Part shown: positions 11,401-23,284 of the stretch, one piece after another
How the letters are laid out: every line of letters begins with the position of its first letter
Numbering within the stretch: position 1 is the stretch's first letter
Assembly (NCBI RefSeq): GCF_009870125.1
Contig: NC_046683.1
Coordinates: 41,121,869-41,185,868 of the forward strand
Length of the DNA: 64,000 bases
Direction of reading: 5' to 3'
Source of the DNA: Drosophila pseudoobscura
Taxonomy: Eukaryota; Arthropoda; Insecta; Diptera; Drosophilidae
Program-made: the position numbers and the translations under genes
Notes under the pieces: generated by a model
What the model was told of the DNA's origin: nothing
Seen by the model: only the letters and a program-made list of their open reading frames with translations
The model's database searches: none

Positions 11401-14097
11401 TTACAATTATGATAAACGCTCTTGGTTATTGCCAGTTGTTGTAATTGCATGTTGATTGTTGTAGTTGTTGTTTTTTGTACTTTTTTCCCTCTGTTTCATC
11501 CACAAGGACGCTGTTTCGGCTTTGGTGTGTGTTTGCATCTCTTTTTGGGAGCGCCCATTAATCGTTTTTTGCCGCTGTCGTGGAATATTGCATGTTGCAC
11601 GCTCATTTAACACAGTCGCGACCCAGGCCTGCCTGCCAGCCTGCCAGCCTTCCAGCTGCCTTATTGATTTCTGGGCCCCAATTAAAAACCCAACACTCAT
11701 GCCTAATTACGTCGCTGGTGCCAGGGCAGGGCGCATGGGCATGGGCATGGGCCATGGGGCATGGGGCAAAGGCAACAAAGCTTACTCTCGAGTGGTTGCT
11801 TGTAGGTGGCAAAGCCGGGTGGCAGGTTGTTGCTGCACTTAACACCTGCACTAAGCTCCTAATTAACCGCCAAGCAGTGCTCAATCACTTGGCGAAACTT
11901 GAGCTCCGCAGTCAAGAACCCGAGTGTGCTCTTTTCTCCACCCAGGCTTCGTGCCTTTAACTTTTGCCGCCATCAAGAGCGAGCAGAATTTCGGTACAGA
12001 TTTCCAATGCAAATATTAAAGATTGATGGGCTAGGCTAGGGAAAAATAGAGATAGACATTTTTACGTATTTTCAGTAGGGTCGGCAGCACCCATCGGCTG
12101 GTTAAGGATTGCTAGAAAAAAAAGGATTCATTGCGCTGAACACAAAGGTCACGGCGAAGTGTTTTATACGCCAAAAGGTTTGTTAATTTTTCAAGCATCT
12201 GGTCATCCAAGATACGTATTTCGAGTACTGAAACATAGTCCATTTAGTCATAACAAAAGCAGCCTTTCTTGCCACATCGATGCCGACTCAAATCAAGTCC
12301 AAGTCGCAGTATCCACTCCCCATCTCTTATGCTCCACAAACGCACCTTGTGGCTCATCTCGCCTGTCACTCGAAAGCCTCGAAAGTCAATGGCCATTGAG
12401 AAAAACAACGTAATATTTGCTAAAATATCTAAATTTTTGCATATATTCTGAATTTTTGGCCAAGAAATCAATGTGTTTGCTAGCCAATTTGGTAGAGTGG
12501 GGACATTGGACATGCCCATTCTTCGTGGGTTAGGGGGGGGGGGGGGGGGGGGGAAGAAACGTAAATAAGCAAATAAATAAAACCACACTTGGACATTTAA
12601 TGAGATTCGAAGTCGCGAGAAAGAGAGAGAGCATCTGGATATATATTTTTAGCCCCCAAAAGCTTCTGTGTTGTTGCCTTTTTGTGGTCGGAGGGGGCCG
12701 GACCGGGTTCAAGTGCCGGAGTTGGAAACCCGTTTATGCATTGGAGCCCCCCAGCCCCAGCCCCAGCCTCAGCCTTAGTCTCAGTTTCAGTTTCAGCTCC
12801 AGATCCAGAGACAGCTCCGATTCCTCTTGTGCTGTTTTGTGCGTAAACTAGATGATGCCATTAAAAATGTTGTTTAAAATTGAAAAAAAATGAAAAGAAA
12901 AAACCGAAGACAGAATACCATGCAGCTATTGACAGTTTTTAATACACTTTAAAGGCGGGCCTGGGTCTTGTCCATGCTCTGAAGAAGGAGTATAGTATGC
13001 CCTACAGAACTCAATTAATATCCGCGTTTAGGATCGTAGGAGCACTTTTGTTTTCCAGTTTGTCTCTCAGCTTTTCATGGCACAGACGGCACTGGAACCC
13101 CTCGGATCGGATGGCTAAATTTAAGCATTAATGGGATTACCAGTATATCCCCGTTACGATATGAAAAAGTCAAAGTTAAAGTTTTCCCCATAAATATTAT
13201 CAGTAGTTCCCCTCAAAATCCAAGTCTTTCCATTAAAAATCTGCCTCTACAGCTCCCAACAAAATTGATCAGGGCAGGCAGGGTATCTACCAACTCGGTC
13301 CTTTGCTAATCCTTCTCTCTTGATTACTTTTTTTTGCGCCAGCAAACATGTTTAACATAAAAGATAAGCCCCAAAGGGTATGAAAAAAAAATCATATTTA
13401 AACAAAAAAAAAAGAAAACAAAAAACGTAGCAAATATAAATACATACGAGTATTTATCCGTCTGTCTGGATTCCGTCTGGTTGTTGCTGCATCGGCCAGT
13501 GTGTGTCGGTGTGTTGCTGTTTTGTAAATTTATTTATAAAGGGCACACAGCCATAAAGTCGGAAAGCGGATCAGGTGGACGTCCTTGCAGGCATTATACA
13601 GAGACAGGCGCAGAGACAGAGACAGTGGTGCAAGAGGTGGAGGTTTCGGGTGTTCAGATACTCGTAATTCCGCAGCGAAAATCAAGAGCAGCTTTTCAAC
13701 GGTAATTGCAAAATCAAATTTACATTCGATAGGGGAAAGCAATTAATAGAAAACCTGCTGAGGGAGTTTTGTAAAAGAAATTCGGAATTAATTTGTTCAC
13801 TCTTTATTGGCAATGGCCGCGTAGAAGTTAAAGATCTAAAAAATGAAAGAAACTGTAATGTTTTGGAGGTCTTTCCAAGAGTGTTATTTGTTTAGGACTT
13901 ACAATCAACTCAGAATCCTATCATTCATTATTCTGTTGTTCAGTTTATCGTATTCCTTGAAGACGGCCCATCTGCAAGAGACAATTCTCCGCTGAGTTTC
14001 CATTCTGAAGTGCCGGTTAGAGCACTTTTATCTTGAGGTAACGTCCCTCATGCTTCGACTATCATCCATTCCGACTGATTCCCTCTGACTCCTGCAG
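8475..14097. other. Long stretch without a recognisable gene
   Basis: No open frame here resembles a protein family or shows coherent exon structure. Visible landmarks are simple repeats: GTTC repeats near 10330, GCCT/GCCAG-type repeats near 11627-11655, GGGCAT repeats near 11730-11765, a run of 21 G at 12533-12553, and a hexamer tract built on CCCCAG/TTTCAG at about 12750-12800. A/T homopolymers appear near 13330-13430. It may be intergenic regulatory DNA or intron. Confidence 0.5.
12533..12553. repeat. Homopolymer run of 21 G
   Basis: This is an uninterrupted run of guanines between cgtgggtta and aagaaacg. Long poly-G is rare in fly DNA, can fold as a quadruplex and is error-prone in sequencing, so the exact length may not be reliable. 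Confidence 0.9.
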
Positions 14098-14132
14098 CCG
14101 AGCAGGCCAAGGAGGAAGTAGACGCCAATACC

Positions 14133-14384
14133 ATGGATGCAGTGATATCTAAGGCCATCGGCGCTTCCGTACGCAAGGCCAGCCGTATTCCTGTGTTGAT
14201 TGCCAGCTATAGCTACAGCTATGCGAAGCCACGCAAGTATAAGAGGACACTCTTGAAGAAGGAGGTCTCGGCAGGAGATGCTAGCAAGGACAGTATCGGC
14301 CTCAGTCCCGGCCCACTCGCCGATGATTCTGGCATTGGCTTGGATAAGTCAGCGGATAACAGTGTGTTCTTGTTGGTTGGCTGA
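14133..14384 (+). CDS. Small unknown protein (83 aa)
   Basis: An 83-aa frame starts MDAVISKAIGASVRKAS and ends FLLVG. It sits just after a good splice acceptor (ctcctgcag at 14097). A donor-like gtaacg lies at 14038, so a 60-base intron in the 5' leader is likely. The frame is open back to that acceptor, but the upstream exon joined in phase has a stop, so I take the ATG at 14133. Possible poly(A) signals lie at about 14443 and 14490. The N-terminal half is basic (KPRKYKR) with a Ser/Tyr run; the C-terminal half is acidic. I do not recognise a family. It lies 360 bases upstream of the LPMO gene on the same strand and could be a small gene in its own right. Confidence 0.4.
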   Translation: MDAVISKAIGASVRKASRIPVLIASYSYSYAKPRKYKRTLLKKEVSAGDASKDSIGLSPGPLADDSGIGLDKSADNSVFLLVG

Positions 14385-14743
14385 TCATCTAAAGCTAAAA
14401 ATTGAGTTGCAGAATTTACAGACTTCAGCCAACAATTTTAACAAAATAAACTACGTAAAATCTATGTAAAACCTAATGGAATCGGAGTTTAATAAATATT
14501 CTGAGCTATTTTTGACATTTATTTCAATGGTTCAATGGTTTCAATGGTTTCCGTGTCCCGAAAAGTCCCAAAATATAAGCCACAAGGACTACAGTCTTTA
14601 GTCGTCGTTCCTCTAGTCCTCGTGCCACTGTTGTCTCCAAGAACCCGTTTCAAGGGAATGCAATCGATTTCATGCCCTATGCCTGATGTCTGATATCTGA
14701 AACTGAATCCGCATTTCATTAAATTCTTTTTTTTAGGCAGAAG

Positions 14744-17700
14744 ATGCGGCGACAGTTGACAGTTGGCTCGGGCTTCACAATGAGCACGCTCCGAGTGGTT
14801 CTGGTAAGTGGTTTTTGGCCAATAAAGCTAGTGACCGAACCTACATATGTATGTCTGTCCAATATCCCTCCCATGTTTTTCAGCTGCTGCTGCTCGGCGT
14901 TCGTTCGGTGCTGGGGCACGGCCGCCTGATGGATCCTCCGGCGCGTAATGCCATGTGGCGCTTTGGGTATCCCAATCCCGTGAACTACAACGACAACGAG
15001 CTCTTTTGCGGCGGATATGCGGTGCAGTGGGAGCAGAACAGCGGCCGCTGCGGCGTCTGTGGGGATGCCTATCACGTGAAGTCGCCACGCCCACACGAAG
15101 CGGGCGGGGAGTTCGCCAAGGGCATCATCTCGAGGTACTACACCTCCGGCCAGGAGATCGAGGTGGAAGTGGAGCTGACGGCCAACCATTACGGCCGCTT
15201 CGAGATGTTCCTCTGCCCCAACAACAATCCGCGGCAGGAGGCCACCCAGGAGTGCTTCGACCGCTATCCCCTGCTGATCTCCGGCAGTCGGGAGCACCGC
15301 TACCTTATACCGCGCGATGCCAAAAAAAAGGACATCTTCCGCTACCGTGTCAGGCTGCCGGCCTATGTCACCTGCACCCAGTGCGTCCTCCAGTGGACAT
15401 ACTACACGGCCAATATGTGGGGCACCTGTGCCAATGGCACCGAGGCCGTCGGCTGCGGCAAGGCAGGTAAGTTGCCAAAGATAGAGTTCTTTCTCTTGCC
15501 AGTGTCTCATCTGTAAGCCCACAATATCCAACCCCCCTATGTCCTCCATTGCACAGAGACATTCAGGAATTGTGCCGATATAGCCATCATTTCGAACACT
15601 GGCGGTGGTGTGCCGCCCATTTTTGTTAATAACAAATCGCCATATCTGCTCTACTATCGGGACTATCGGGCGCCCGAGGACAACAATGTCTTCCCTTTGA
15701 TTGTGCGGTGAGTACGGTGTACGGTGTACGGTATATGGTGCGGGGATGCGGGGGAAAATGTTCCGGCTAGACATTGTAACCGGTTCGGAAGCAACCTTTG
15801 CATTAATCGATTCGGTAGTACGCTTTCTTTAACTGTTTTACTTCTTAGCCACCTCGTTATCCATTGTTTGGCTTTTCTTAACTTTTATTTATTTTTATTT
15901 CTTCTGATTTCAAACTTGATTTATTTCTATTACCGCTTCTTCGAGCTCTCGTTTGCCTCAGCTCCCATTCTACGAGGAATTCATTTCCTTACCGATTCCA
16001 TACTATTTCGTTCCTCTCGACTTTATCTTTATTATTTTAATCAGGGTCCCTACATAATGACAATTTTTTATTTTCGTAACTATTCAGAATAGCCGCACAG
16101 CAGTATTATATATACCGGTAAACTACTCTAGGTATAATCTATCCCTATAATTATCCCTTTTAAGCATGTTCTTCGGTGATAATAATAATTTCCTTCCTTC
16201 CTTTTTCCCTTAAAAAAAAAGTAAAAATTTTGAAAATTAAAAGATTATAGGTAGTTAAGAAAAAATGAGAGTTAAGGATACATTCCTTACTATTTGAGGC
16301 ATTCTCAAAATGTTTCCATAAAAAAAAATTAAAAATAAGTGTAAAAAAAAGGTATTTTTAAAAAAGTATTAAATTGAGAGTTGTGCTCTATTTTTGATTG
16401 TGTGATATTTAAAATAAAACTTATTATTACGGTCCTTGATTTTAATATTAATTGTTTCCTTCTAATTTAACAACTATTTTACTCCACTCCTTTTAATTCC
16501 TCTTTCTAGAATTTTTGTACCCGTTTCATTGCCGATTGGCTATCCTTGCTATCCTTGTCTCTACTATCCCCAACACGATGCTGATTCCTTATTCTGTGTC
16601 AGCTATCATAACCGTTTCCACTGACTCTAACCGTTTCGCTGTTTCCTTCACCTTGAAAATCTGCCATTTGAGAAGACAATTCTAACTCTTGCTTTGGTTT
16701 TTAGCAATGCCACGCGGCATGCGCGCAAACGAGCCCACGCTTAACCGCTTACTACCTGCTAAATGCTACCCGATACACAGCTTACCCGCATATACCCGGT
16801 AACCGGTACCCGCATAGACAACTTACCCGATTCCAAAGTTCTGTTCGTCGCGCCGCGAACCGGGGCTAGAGTGGCATCCGAAACGGGTAAAGGTAAATGC
16901 GAGTCTATTAAATATTAAGCAAAAACGGTTATGGTTTCCAAAACACACACACATACATATATACATATTACATACATATACTCATAGACACACTTGCTGT
17001 ATATAAATAAATGCTTGAATAAACATAAAACATATATAATTCGGATTTATATTGTTTTCTGTTTCGGGCATAGCCGATTCGCAGCGCTTGGTTTTGGCTT
17101 CTCTGGGATGGCCCCGATTCAATACGATTTAGTACACAAGAAATTTATTTATTAACATTGATCTGTCGCTCTGGATCCAGTGTCTGTTTGAGTGGGTCTG
17201 CAAAAACGAAAACTAAAAAACATAATTTTGATAACCGCATTGAAACAAAACGTTGAGAAGCCAGTGCCTTCTTCAACACGCAACAATTTTGAAAAAACAT
17301 TTAAGAATCATCAGTAAAATCATGGAAATTGTGGAGCGTCAGCTCCTAAGGCACCGTATCTCCGGATAGACACAGACCAAGATCAGCATGATGAACAGGA
17401 ACACCTGTAAAGTCCCCACCAGGACTTTCTTGAAAATCTGTACACCCTTGTTATGGACTACCAGGTGCTGCGTCGAGGCACGTATTTCAGGGGGCGGCAG
17501 TTTTGAAAGCTTTGCGCGCCCCCCTAACAAACGTGACTTCCAATTCTTGGCCATGAGACTAGAGCGTCGTGGTGTGGCTGGCGGTGACCGATCCCTTGGA
17601 ATCTCTGTCTGCGTGCCGGAATGCACCTGCGTGGGAATGGGTAGAGAGGATAGCGCCGTCACAAGTAGGCGCTCCACCATCTTCGAAGTTAGTCCACTGT

Positions 17701-20700
17701 CGGCTTTATGCTCGGGCGCTTGCGTCGAGTTGCCATTGGAGTTCAAGCATGTCACCATCGACGGGGTCGAGACTCCGTTTGGGGTCAAGCATGTCACCAT
17801 CGACGGGGTCGAGATGCCAGTGGTGGACATGCAGGAAGCCATCGACGGGGTAAGGATGCCATCGAAGGTCAAGCTTGTCGCCCCCGAATACAATGAGGCC
17901 AAAAATTCGCAAAATGGTGACTCCGCGTCCGAACTGCCAATCGATGCCGATTGAATGGATCCCATCGCCAGGTCGGACACGGAACGAGCCAAGCTGTCCT
18001 TTTCTTTGTCGTAAATGGATCGGGCCTCGTTCACCAGGGGACGGAGCTGACCCAACAGCAAGCTGGAATTTTTGCCCAGGTTCTCGAACGCGATGCGGCA
18101 CAAGGGGCTCATCTCTTGTATTAGATCGGAGTAGGCGGCAGCACCAGCACGTCGAGAATCAGCATTGGAATCAGCAACAGGAGCCGGAGTAGACAGCAGT
18201 GGGATCCCCTGATCCATTTCGTTATCTGAATCGGTATCGGTATCAAGATCGCTATCTGGATCGGGCTTCAGACTCTCTGCTGCCATCATGCTATTCATCT
18301 GCAGATTGTACTCCTCGATCATGCCGAACGACTGGGCCTTGGCGATGATGCGAGGCTCCTGCATCATCATTGGCTTATTCTCAACGTGCCGGTATTCTAT
18401 TTTCCTGATGGCCACACTCGTCTCGAGACTGGGGCGCATGGATCTGAAGCTGGTGGTTGGCGTGTAGTAGCTGCTCGAGGACTCGTAGCCCTTGGCCTCT
18501 TGGGCCTTGCCGCCGGTGGTGTTCTTGGTCGAGGGTTTCGGGAGTATCTGGGGTGGGCCTCCTGCTTCAGTGCGGTCTAGCGGACCGATGATGATCTTAA
18601 GATTGGACTGCATCCGTCTGTTCATCAATGTCAGCGTGTGGAGCTCCTTTTTGAGATGGGCAGTTAACGGCTTCGGTATTTTCTTCTGGTCCTTTGGGGG
18701 GACGGAGGACACGGCTGCCAGCTGCTCGTAAGTGGTCTTCTTTGAGCTGTTCACGTACGGGTTGAGCTCTACGACCATCTCGTTCAGCTTCTGGTAGCTC
18801 TCCGTTAACGCCTCCACGGCCGCTTGGTCAGATGCGACCAACAAGGCCGAGGCAATTGGGACGTCGCTACTCGCGGGCGCAGGCGTCTCATCACCAGTGC
18901 TATTGATAACGGCATCGTAGGCTTTGTCGGAATGAAAGGAGCCACGACTGGCCGCGGGTCCGGCGTGAAAGCGATGTTCCGTCAAAAGGCCGTCGACGTC
19001 GTCATCCGGCTCCCCAAAGTACGTGAAGCTGGTTCTTGACACCTCCGCCAACCCCTGGGCATGTGTCCCACTGTTCTGATCGGTCAGGTCGCCGGTGTCA
19101 CCATTTTCTCCTGTGGTGACGGTGCTATTCTCCAGCACCCGCAGGTTGCTAGCTTCAGTGCGCGGCATCTTCTTGTTGGGCACTGGCCTAGCCAGTGGGG
19201 TCTTCAGTTGGCTCGCCTTTGTCACAGGGGGCTGACCTCGGCGGGCGTGTCCTGCCACTCGAGGTAGAAACTCCCTCCTCATCTGGGCACCGGCTGGAGC
19301 TCTAGCCGGACGTGGAGCCGCAGCCTCTGCCGCTGCAGCTGCCTCTGCCGCTGCCTTTGCCGCAGCCTCTGCTGCAGCAGTTTTGGCTGCTGCTAAAGTG
19401 AGAGCCGTCACCAGTTGCTTGGATTCACCCGAAAATGGACTGTAATTAGCACGGCCGCTGACGGTGATCCTTGGGACGCCAGTCACCAGCCGACGATTGC
19501 GTCCCGAGCGTCCTTGAATTTGGGCTGACCAAAGAGCAAAGGATTAGCACAAACGAATTTGGAACGTGGACGCTGCATAACTACTAACCAGTCGGTGGAT
19601 ACTGCGCCGTGTAGTCACCCATATTCACGATCTGCGGCTGCAGATGAAGCGGCACCCGACAGGCCCGTGCCTGGGCCTCGGCCAACTCCCGCAATCGAAT
19701 ACGTTCAAACATTTGGGATCCCATCGCTGCGATTGCGTTCGGATGTGTTCACTTGGTGTTTGGTGTTGAGAATTGTGTGACGTGACTGTTTCTTTGATGG
19801 CTTACGCGAAGCTTCTTTGTTTTGAAAGCTGCTGAGCTTTTGACTTTTTTAGTTTTAGTTTTTGTTTTGTTTTACGATGATAGAAAAAATATATTATAGA
19901 CCGGATATCAGACGACAACTTCCTTACGAGACCGAAATCAGTGTTAGAATGAGAAATTTCACACCCAAAACATACAAATGTTACAAACAGAAAACTAACC
20001 GAGAGCTAGATGGATTTCGGGGGGATGGGGGTTTCTTTAAAAGTGACGTCTAAGGTCTTCGATTTGGGAACACATAAATTTAACAAAAACGGCAACCTAT
20101 GACTTTACTTTTATGCGTCCGTCAGTATCCAAAAGATGGAGATCATCCATTAACTGGCTTTCATAAGACAATAGAAAGCTACCACAAAACTCATAAACAG
20201 TGATATTATTTACCTATGTATATTCAAAGCAAATCATCGTAAAAGTCCTATGTTATCGATCTTTGCAGACTCATACATAATGCCATTATCTACCTATATT
20301 TAGGGAATCATTGAAATCGTATAATTCTTACGATCGGATACATAGGCATAAACCCTGTGGGATCCACAATTTTAAAGTCACGGAACTCGATCCTTGCAGA
20401 CTCATACTCATATTTAAAGAATCGACAGAGGGGCTAAAGGAACTCAAAAAGTTCCATTAAGTATTCCCCATCCGCTCGTACACAACACGTCTTCGGTTTC
20501 AGGAGGGAATATATCAATGAACCCCTGAAATTTTAAAGATATCTTACAATCGGAACACCTCGAAGATTCTATCAATAAAATGAGATCAAAGATGCTACTG
20601 CTCTAGGAGGAAGGAATCTTTGAAAATCAAACTGCGCTTTTTTTCCAGTCAAGGCCTTTTTTTTGTTTGTTTTTTGTTCTTGTTTTTGTTTTATTTTTTT

Positions 20701-22005
20701 TGTTTAATGCATTGCTTTTTTCTTGCCGCCTGTGGTGTTACCCCGATGTTTTCCTGAAGTTTCCTCCAGTTGGTCAGAACTCTAGGCCTTGCTTTGGTTC
20801 TTGGACTTGCCCTTCAGCTTGGACTTCAGCTTCAGCTTAAGCTTCTGGATCATGGGGAACTTATTGCGAGACACCGTCTTTGGCAGTGCCTCGCAAACGA
20901 TGGACTCAAATCTATCACGATCTCGGTTTTGCACGGGCGTCGCCATGTCCGACGGCGTCTGTCCGGGACCAATCGGATTCAGAGGCCGCCCCACCATCGA
21001 TGGCACCGACGGCACCGATGGCTTAAGGAAGCATCTCTCCAGATTGTAACCATAGCCGCTGTACATCGGGAGACAATGGTCCAGCGAGGTAACAGCATTG
21101 GAGTTGCGATGCCTCACCACGATATCGGTGCGGGGCGTTTGTATCTTGACCATGGCTCTGGAACTGCGCATGTTAATGACAGAGCGGCCACTGCCGTAGT
21201 TAATGCGCAGCTCTGGCAGTCGACGTTGCTCCCCCATCTGATTGCGTCCCTTCCGCTGCTGCCACCCGCTGGACACCCAAAAGCGCACGCAATGCAAAAG
21301 TTTAATTTTTTTTCTAGATTTTGATTTGCATTTTTGGAAAAACGACAACTACAAAGGACAACTATGACGGACTCTAGATGAGAAACGACAGTTGTTTCCT
21401 GGATGAGTGACAGATATTTCCTTGATATAGTAGTAATATAGGATTGCCTCGTTCATCCCACAGTTTCGTTACATTTTACGGACCAGATGTTGGTCTTGGA
21501 GTTGGGGAAGATTCCCTCTTTCACAATTTTAGCGGTTTTGGAGTAGAAGAAGTAGAAGGACCCTCCCCGTTTAGAGACTGGAAAATCCATACATTCCATG
21601 GATATGGATATATGTCTCATTCGATAGACTTTCCGCCTTCCACTAATCTTCATGTTTTAGCTCAATTATTTGGTTCTATCTTCTTGCAGAGATCAAAAGT
21701 GCATTGGGGCATCGGCATTCCGTACGCTGCCTGGAATCGATCACTGGTGCGAGATCAACTGCCTGCGCTATCCGCCCAATTGTCCGGAGGAGGCCTGCCA
21801 CTGTCCGTAAGTAGCGCCCTTGAATCGAGTGAATGCCCGGACTACCGCATACTACCGCAGAAACATAATCCTGACTTGTTTTTGCAGTCAGGAATGCGTG
21901 GCGATTGGGGAGCTGGCGGGACGCGAAGGAGCCGACACTTACTGCATGGACGAATGCCTCAATTACGAGTCGGACTGTCCGCGCGACAGATGCCGCTGCC
22001 AATAG
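14744..22005 (+). CDS. AA15-type lytic polysaccharide monooxygenase (chitin-binding type-4 domain), secreted
   Basis: Exons read as join(14744..14803, 14884..15466, 15557..15707, 21690..21806, 21888..22005); all phases fit and the product is 342 aa. Translation may really start at the second ATG (14780), which gives a clean signal peptide (MSTLRVVLLLLLGVRSVLG). After cleavage the mature protein starts at His (HGRLMDPP), the N-terminal histidine of the copper 'histidine brace'. A second candidate brace histidine is in TANHYGRFEMF. Many paired cysteines follow (FCGG, CGVCGD, CTQC, MWGTC), and a Cys-rich tail ends CPRDRCRCQ. AA15 enzymes are copper monooxygenases that cut chitin or cellulose chains by oxidation and act outside the cell, in insects probably in cuticle remodelling or gut. 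The fourth intron is about 6 kb and contains two minus-strand genes. Confidence 0.9.
15708..17338. other. LPMO intron 4, gene-free left part
   Basis: This is A/T-rich intron sequence after the GTGAGT donor at 15708. It starts with a short tandem GTACGGT pattern (about 15714-15736). Poly-A/T tracts lie near 16210-16370. A weakly repeated taccc/accgg pattern lies near 16770-16830, and CA/TA simple repeats near 16942-16990. I see no coding exon. Confidence 0.5.
17339..19724 (-). CDS. Unknown 773-aa tail-anchored protein nested in the LPMO intron
   Basis: Exons read as complement(17339..19524, 19589..19724) with a 64-base intron; the protein starts MGSQMFERIRL and has 773 aa. I do not recognise the family. 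Visible parts, in order: a basic segment; an Ala/Glu-rich stretch (about residues 75-110), likely helical; a long acidic, Ser/Thr-rich middle with an Asp-rich run (DSDLDTDTDSD); about three copies of a 15-residue repeat based on GISTPSMVTCL; the motif HSGTQTEI, which fits the dynein light chain LC8 binding pattern (TQT); a basic stretch; and one hydrophobic segment (VGTLQVFLFIMLILVCV) just before the C-terminus, typical of a tail anchor. It is encoded on the strand opposite its host intron. An organelle-surface or nuclear-envelope adaptor is conceivable but unproven. Confidence 0.7.
19725..20781. other. Gene-free part of LPMO intron 4 between the two nested genes
   Basis: This is A/T-rich sequence containing the likely promoter of the 773-aa gene (just right of 19724) and the 3' side of the small basic gene. 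A T-rich tract lies at about 20640-20705. I see no further coding exon. Confidence 0.5.
20782..21237 (-). CDS. Unknown small basic protein (151 aa) nested in the LPMO intron
   Basis: The first ATG in the frame is at 21237 (MGEQRRLPELRINYG). The frame is open upstream to about 21348 without an ATG, and an acceptor-like tgtccag lies near 21257, so a 5' exon might add residues. The product is strongly basic at its end (about twelve Lys/Arg in KLKLKLKSKLKGKSKNQSK). Near its start it has INYGSGRSVINMRSSR, which resembles a short motif in two neighbouring genes (22221-22988 and 28744-30252). No known domain is recognised. Its position inside the LPMO intron on the other strand, like its larger neighbour, suggests both were placed there as independent units. 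Confidence 0.5.
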   Translation of the reverse strand: MGEQRRLPELRINYGSGRSVINMRSSRAMVKIQTPRTDIVVRHRNSNAVTSLDHCLPMYSGYGYNLERCFLKPSVPSVPSMVGRPLNPIGPGQTPSDMATPVQNRDRDRFESIVCEALPKTVSRNKFPMIQKLKLKLKSKLKGKSKNQSKA

Positions 22006-22220
22006 TCCGTGGTGTATCCCCAAGCTGTGCTGCCTATTGCCCCACCCCCAATGGACGAGAGAGGAGAGTGGACGAGATATGTATGTGAAATAGAGGAGAT
22101 GTACTATATCGAATATCGGGAATGAATTAAATTTGATTAAGAAAAAAACTGCCGGCGACTTTCAATGGGGTATCCCGTCTTGTAACGTCCCGTCTCGTCT
22201 TTCCCTCAATCTCTTCTTTC

Positions 22221-22723
22221 TCAATCTCTGAATTCCCGCTTCTGTTGATCCATGAGGAAGGGTCTAGTGAAGATCTGTAGCATTTCCCGCTGTTCGCGTA
22301 GGCGTCGCGTCTTGGCCACAGGCGACTCCGAGTCATCGGTGTAGCGGCGGGCACTGAACAGAGACGTCACCGTGCTGCTCAGCTGCTGCCAGCGTTCGAT
22401 GGCACGCGACTCGCCCAATGGCCTTGAATAGAAGCCGTCCAAGTGGCTGCTGTCAAGAGGAAGATCCTTCATCTTCTGTGGTTCTGGTACAGGCGACAGA
22501 ACGGATAGGGATGGTGCCTGGGGCATCATCTGGCTGCAAATGAGCACCTCGGCCCGCTCCTCGCGCCCATCCGCTTCGGTGTCCTCGTGGGGCTGGGCCA
22601 CACAGCAGCCGGCTTTCACATTGCACACATGCTCAAAAGTGGAGGAGATGCGGCGCAGTGTTGTATCTGGTGCTCCCGCCGAGGATACTTTTTTAGCTGC
22701 TCCGTCTCCTTCTGATACAACAA

Positions 22724-22774
<51 letters not shown>

Positions 22775-22988
22775 ATACCGCTGCTGTGGGTCCCGCCTCT
22801 GTCACAGCGGCGCTCAGCCGGTTGCGCATGCGATTCAGATTTGCATTGGAAATCATATTACCGTAGCTGAATCGCAATTTCGCACGATGGCGGCGCGCCT
22901 CTTCGTCTGTTAACCGCTTGTCCGCCTCTTGAACCTGGGCCAGGGCCTGGATCGGAGCCTGTGTCTTGGTCTGTTTCTGGTTGGACAT
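22221..22988 (-). CDS. Unknown protein (255 aa) with a YGN motif
   Basis: This is a single exon starting MSNQKQTKTQAP. The frame is open a little further upstream but without an ATG, so I chose 22988. It has a Gln/Ala-rich start, a charged stretch (DEEARRHRAKLRF) leading into SYGNMISNANLNRMRNRL at about residues 40-57, then an Ala-rich tract encoded by GCA/GCT-type triplets that varies easily in length, and a C-terminal part with no recognised domain. The YGN motif is shared with the 502-aa and 151-aa genes. Stop-to-stop it converges on the LPMO gene, which ends 216 bases away. Function unknown. Confidence 0.55.
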
Positions 22989-23284
22989 CGTTCTGCCTTC
23001 TGTTGCAACGGAGATACAACACACTTAATAATGACCAAACATACACTGAAATTTGGCCCAATTATTTGATTTTGGCTATGGGGGATACTACTTGGGAAAT
23101 TTTGAGATACACAATTGATCTACAATGACATCTGCTGCCAGGGCAACACACTTTTTGGCTATTAGTTTCTCACATATTTAATGGACAATATCAAGCCGAG
23201 CTGAATGCAATCTCAACAATGTTTTGGACACACTTGTCTCTGTCTTAGGTCTCTACACTAAATGCTAAAACAGCTTGGCAGCTC

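Noticed and set aside
14719-15774. 351-aa open frame on the minus strand
   Set aside because: It lies antisense to the LPMO exons; their codon bias leaves this frame open. It has no domain and no splice or start context.
21238-21348. Extra 37 residues upstream of the small basic protein
   Set aside because: The open stretch starts at TTG, not ATG, so I began the gene at 21237. An upstream spliced exon remains possible.
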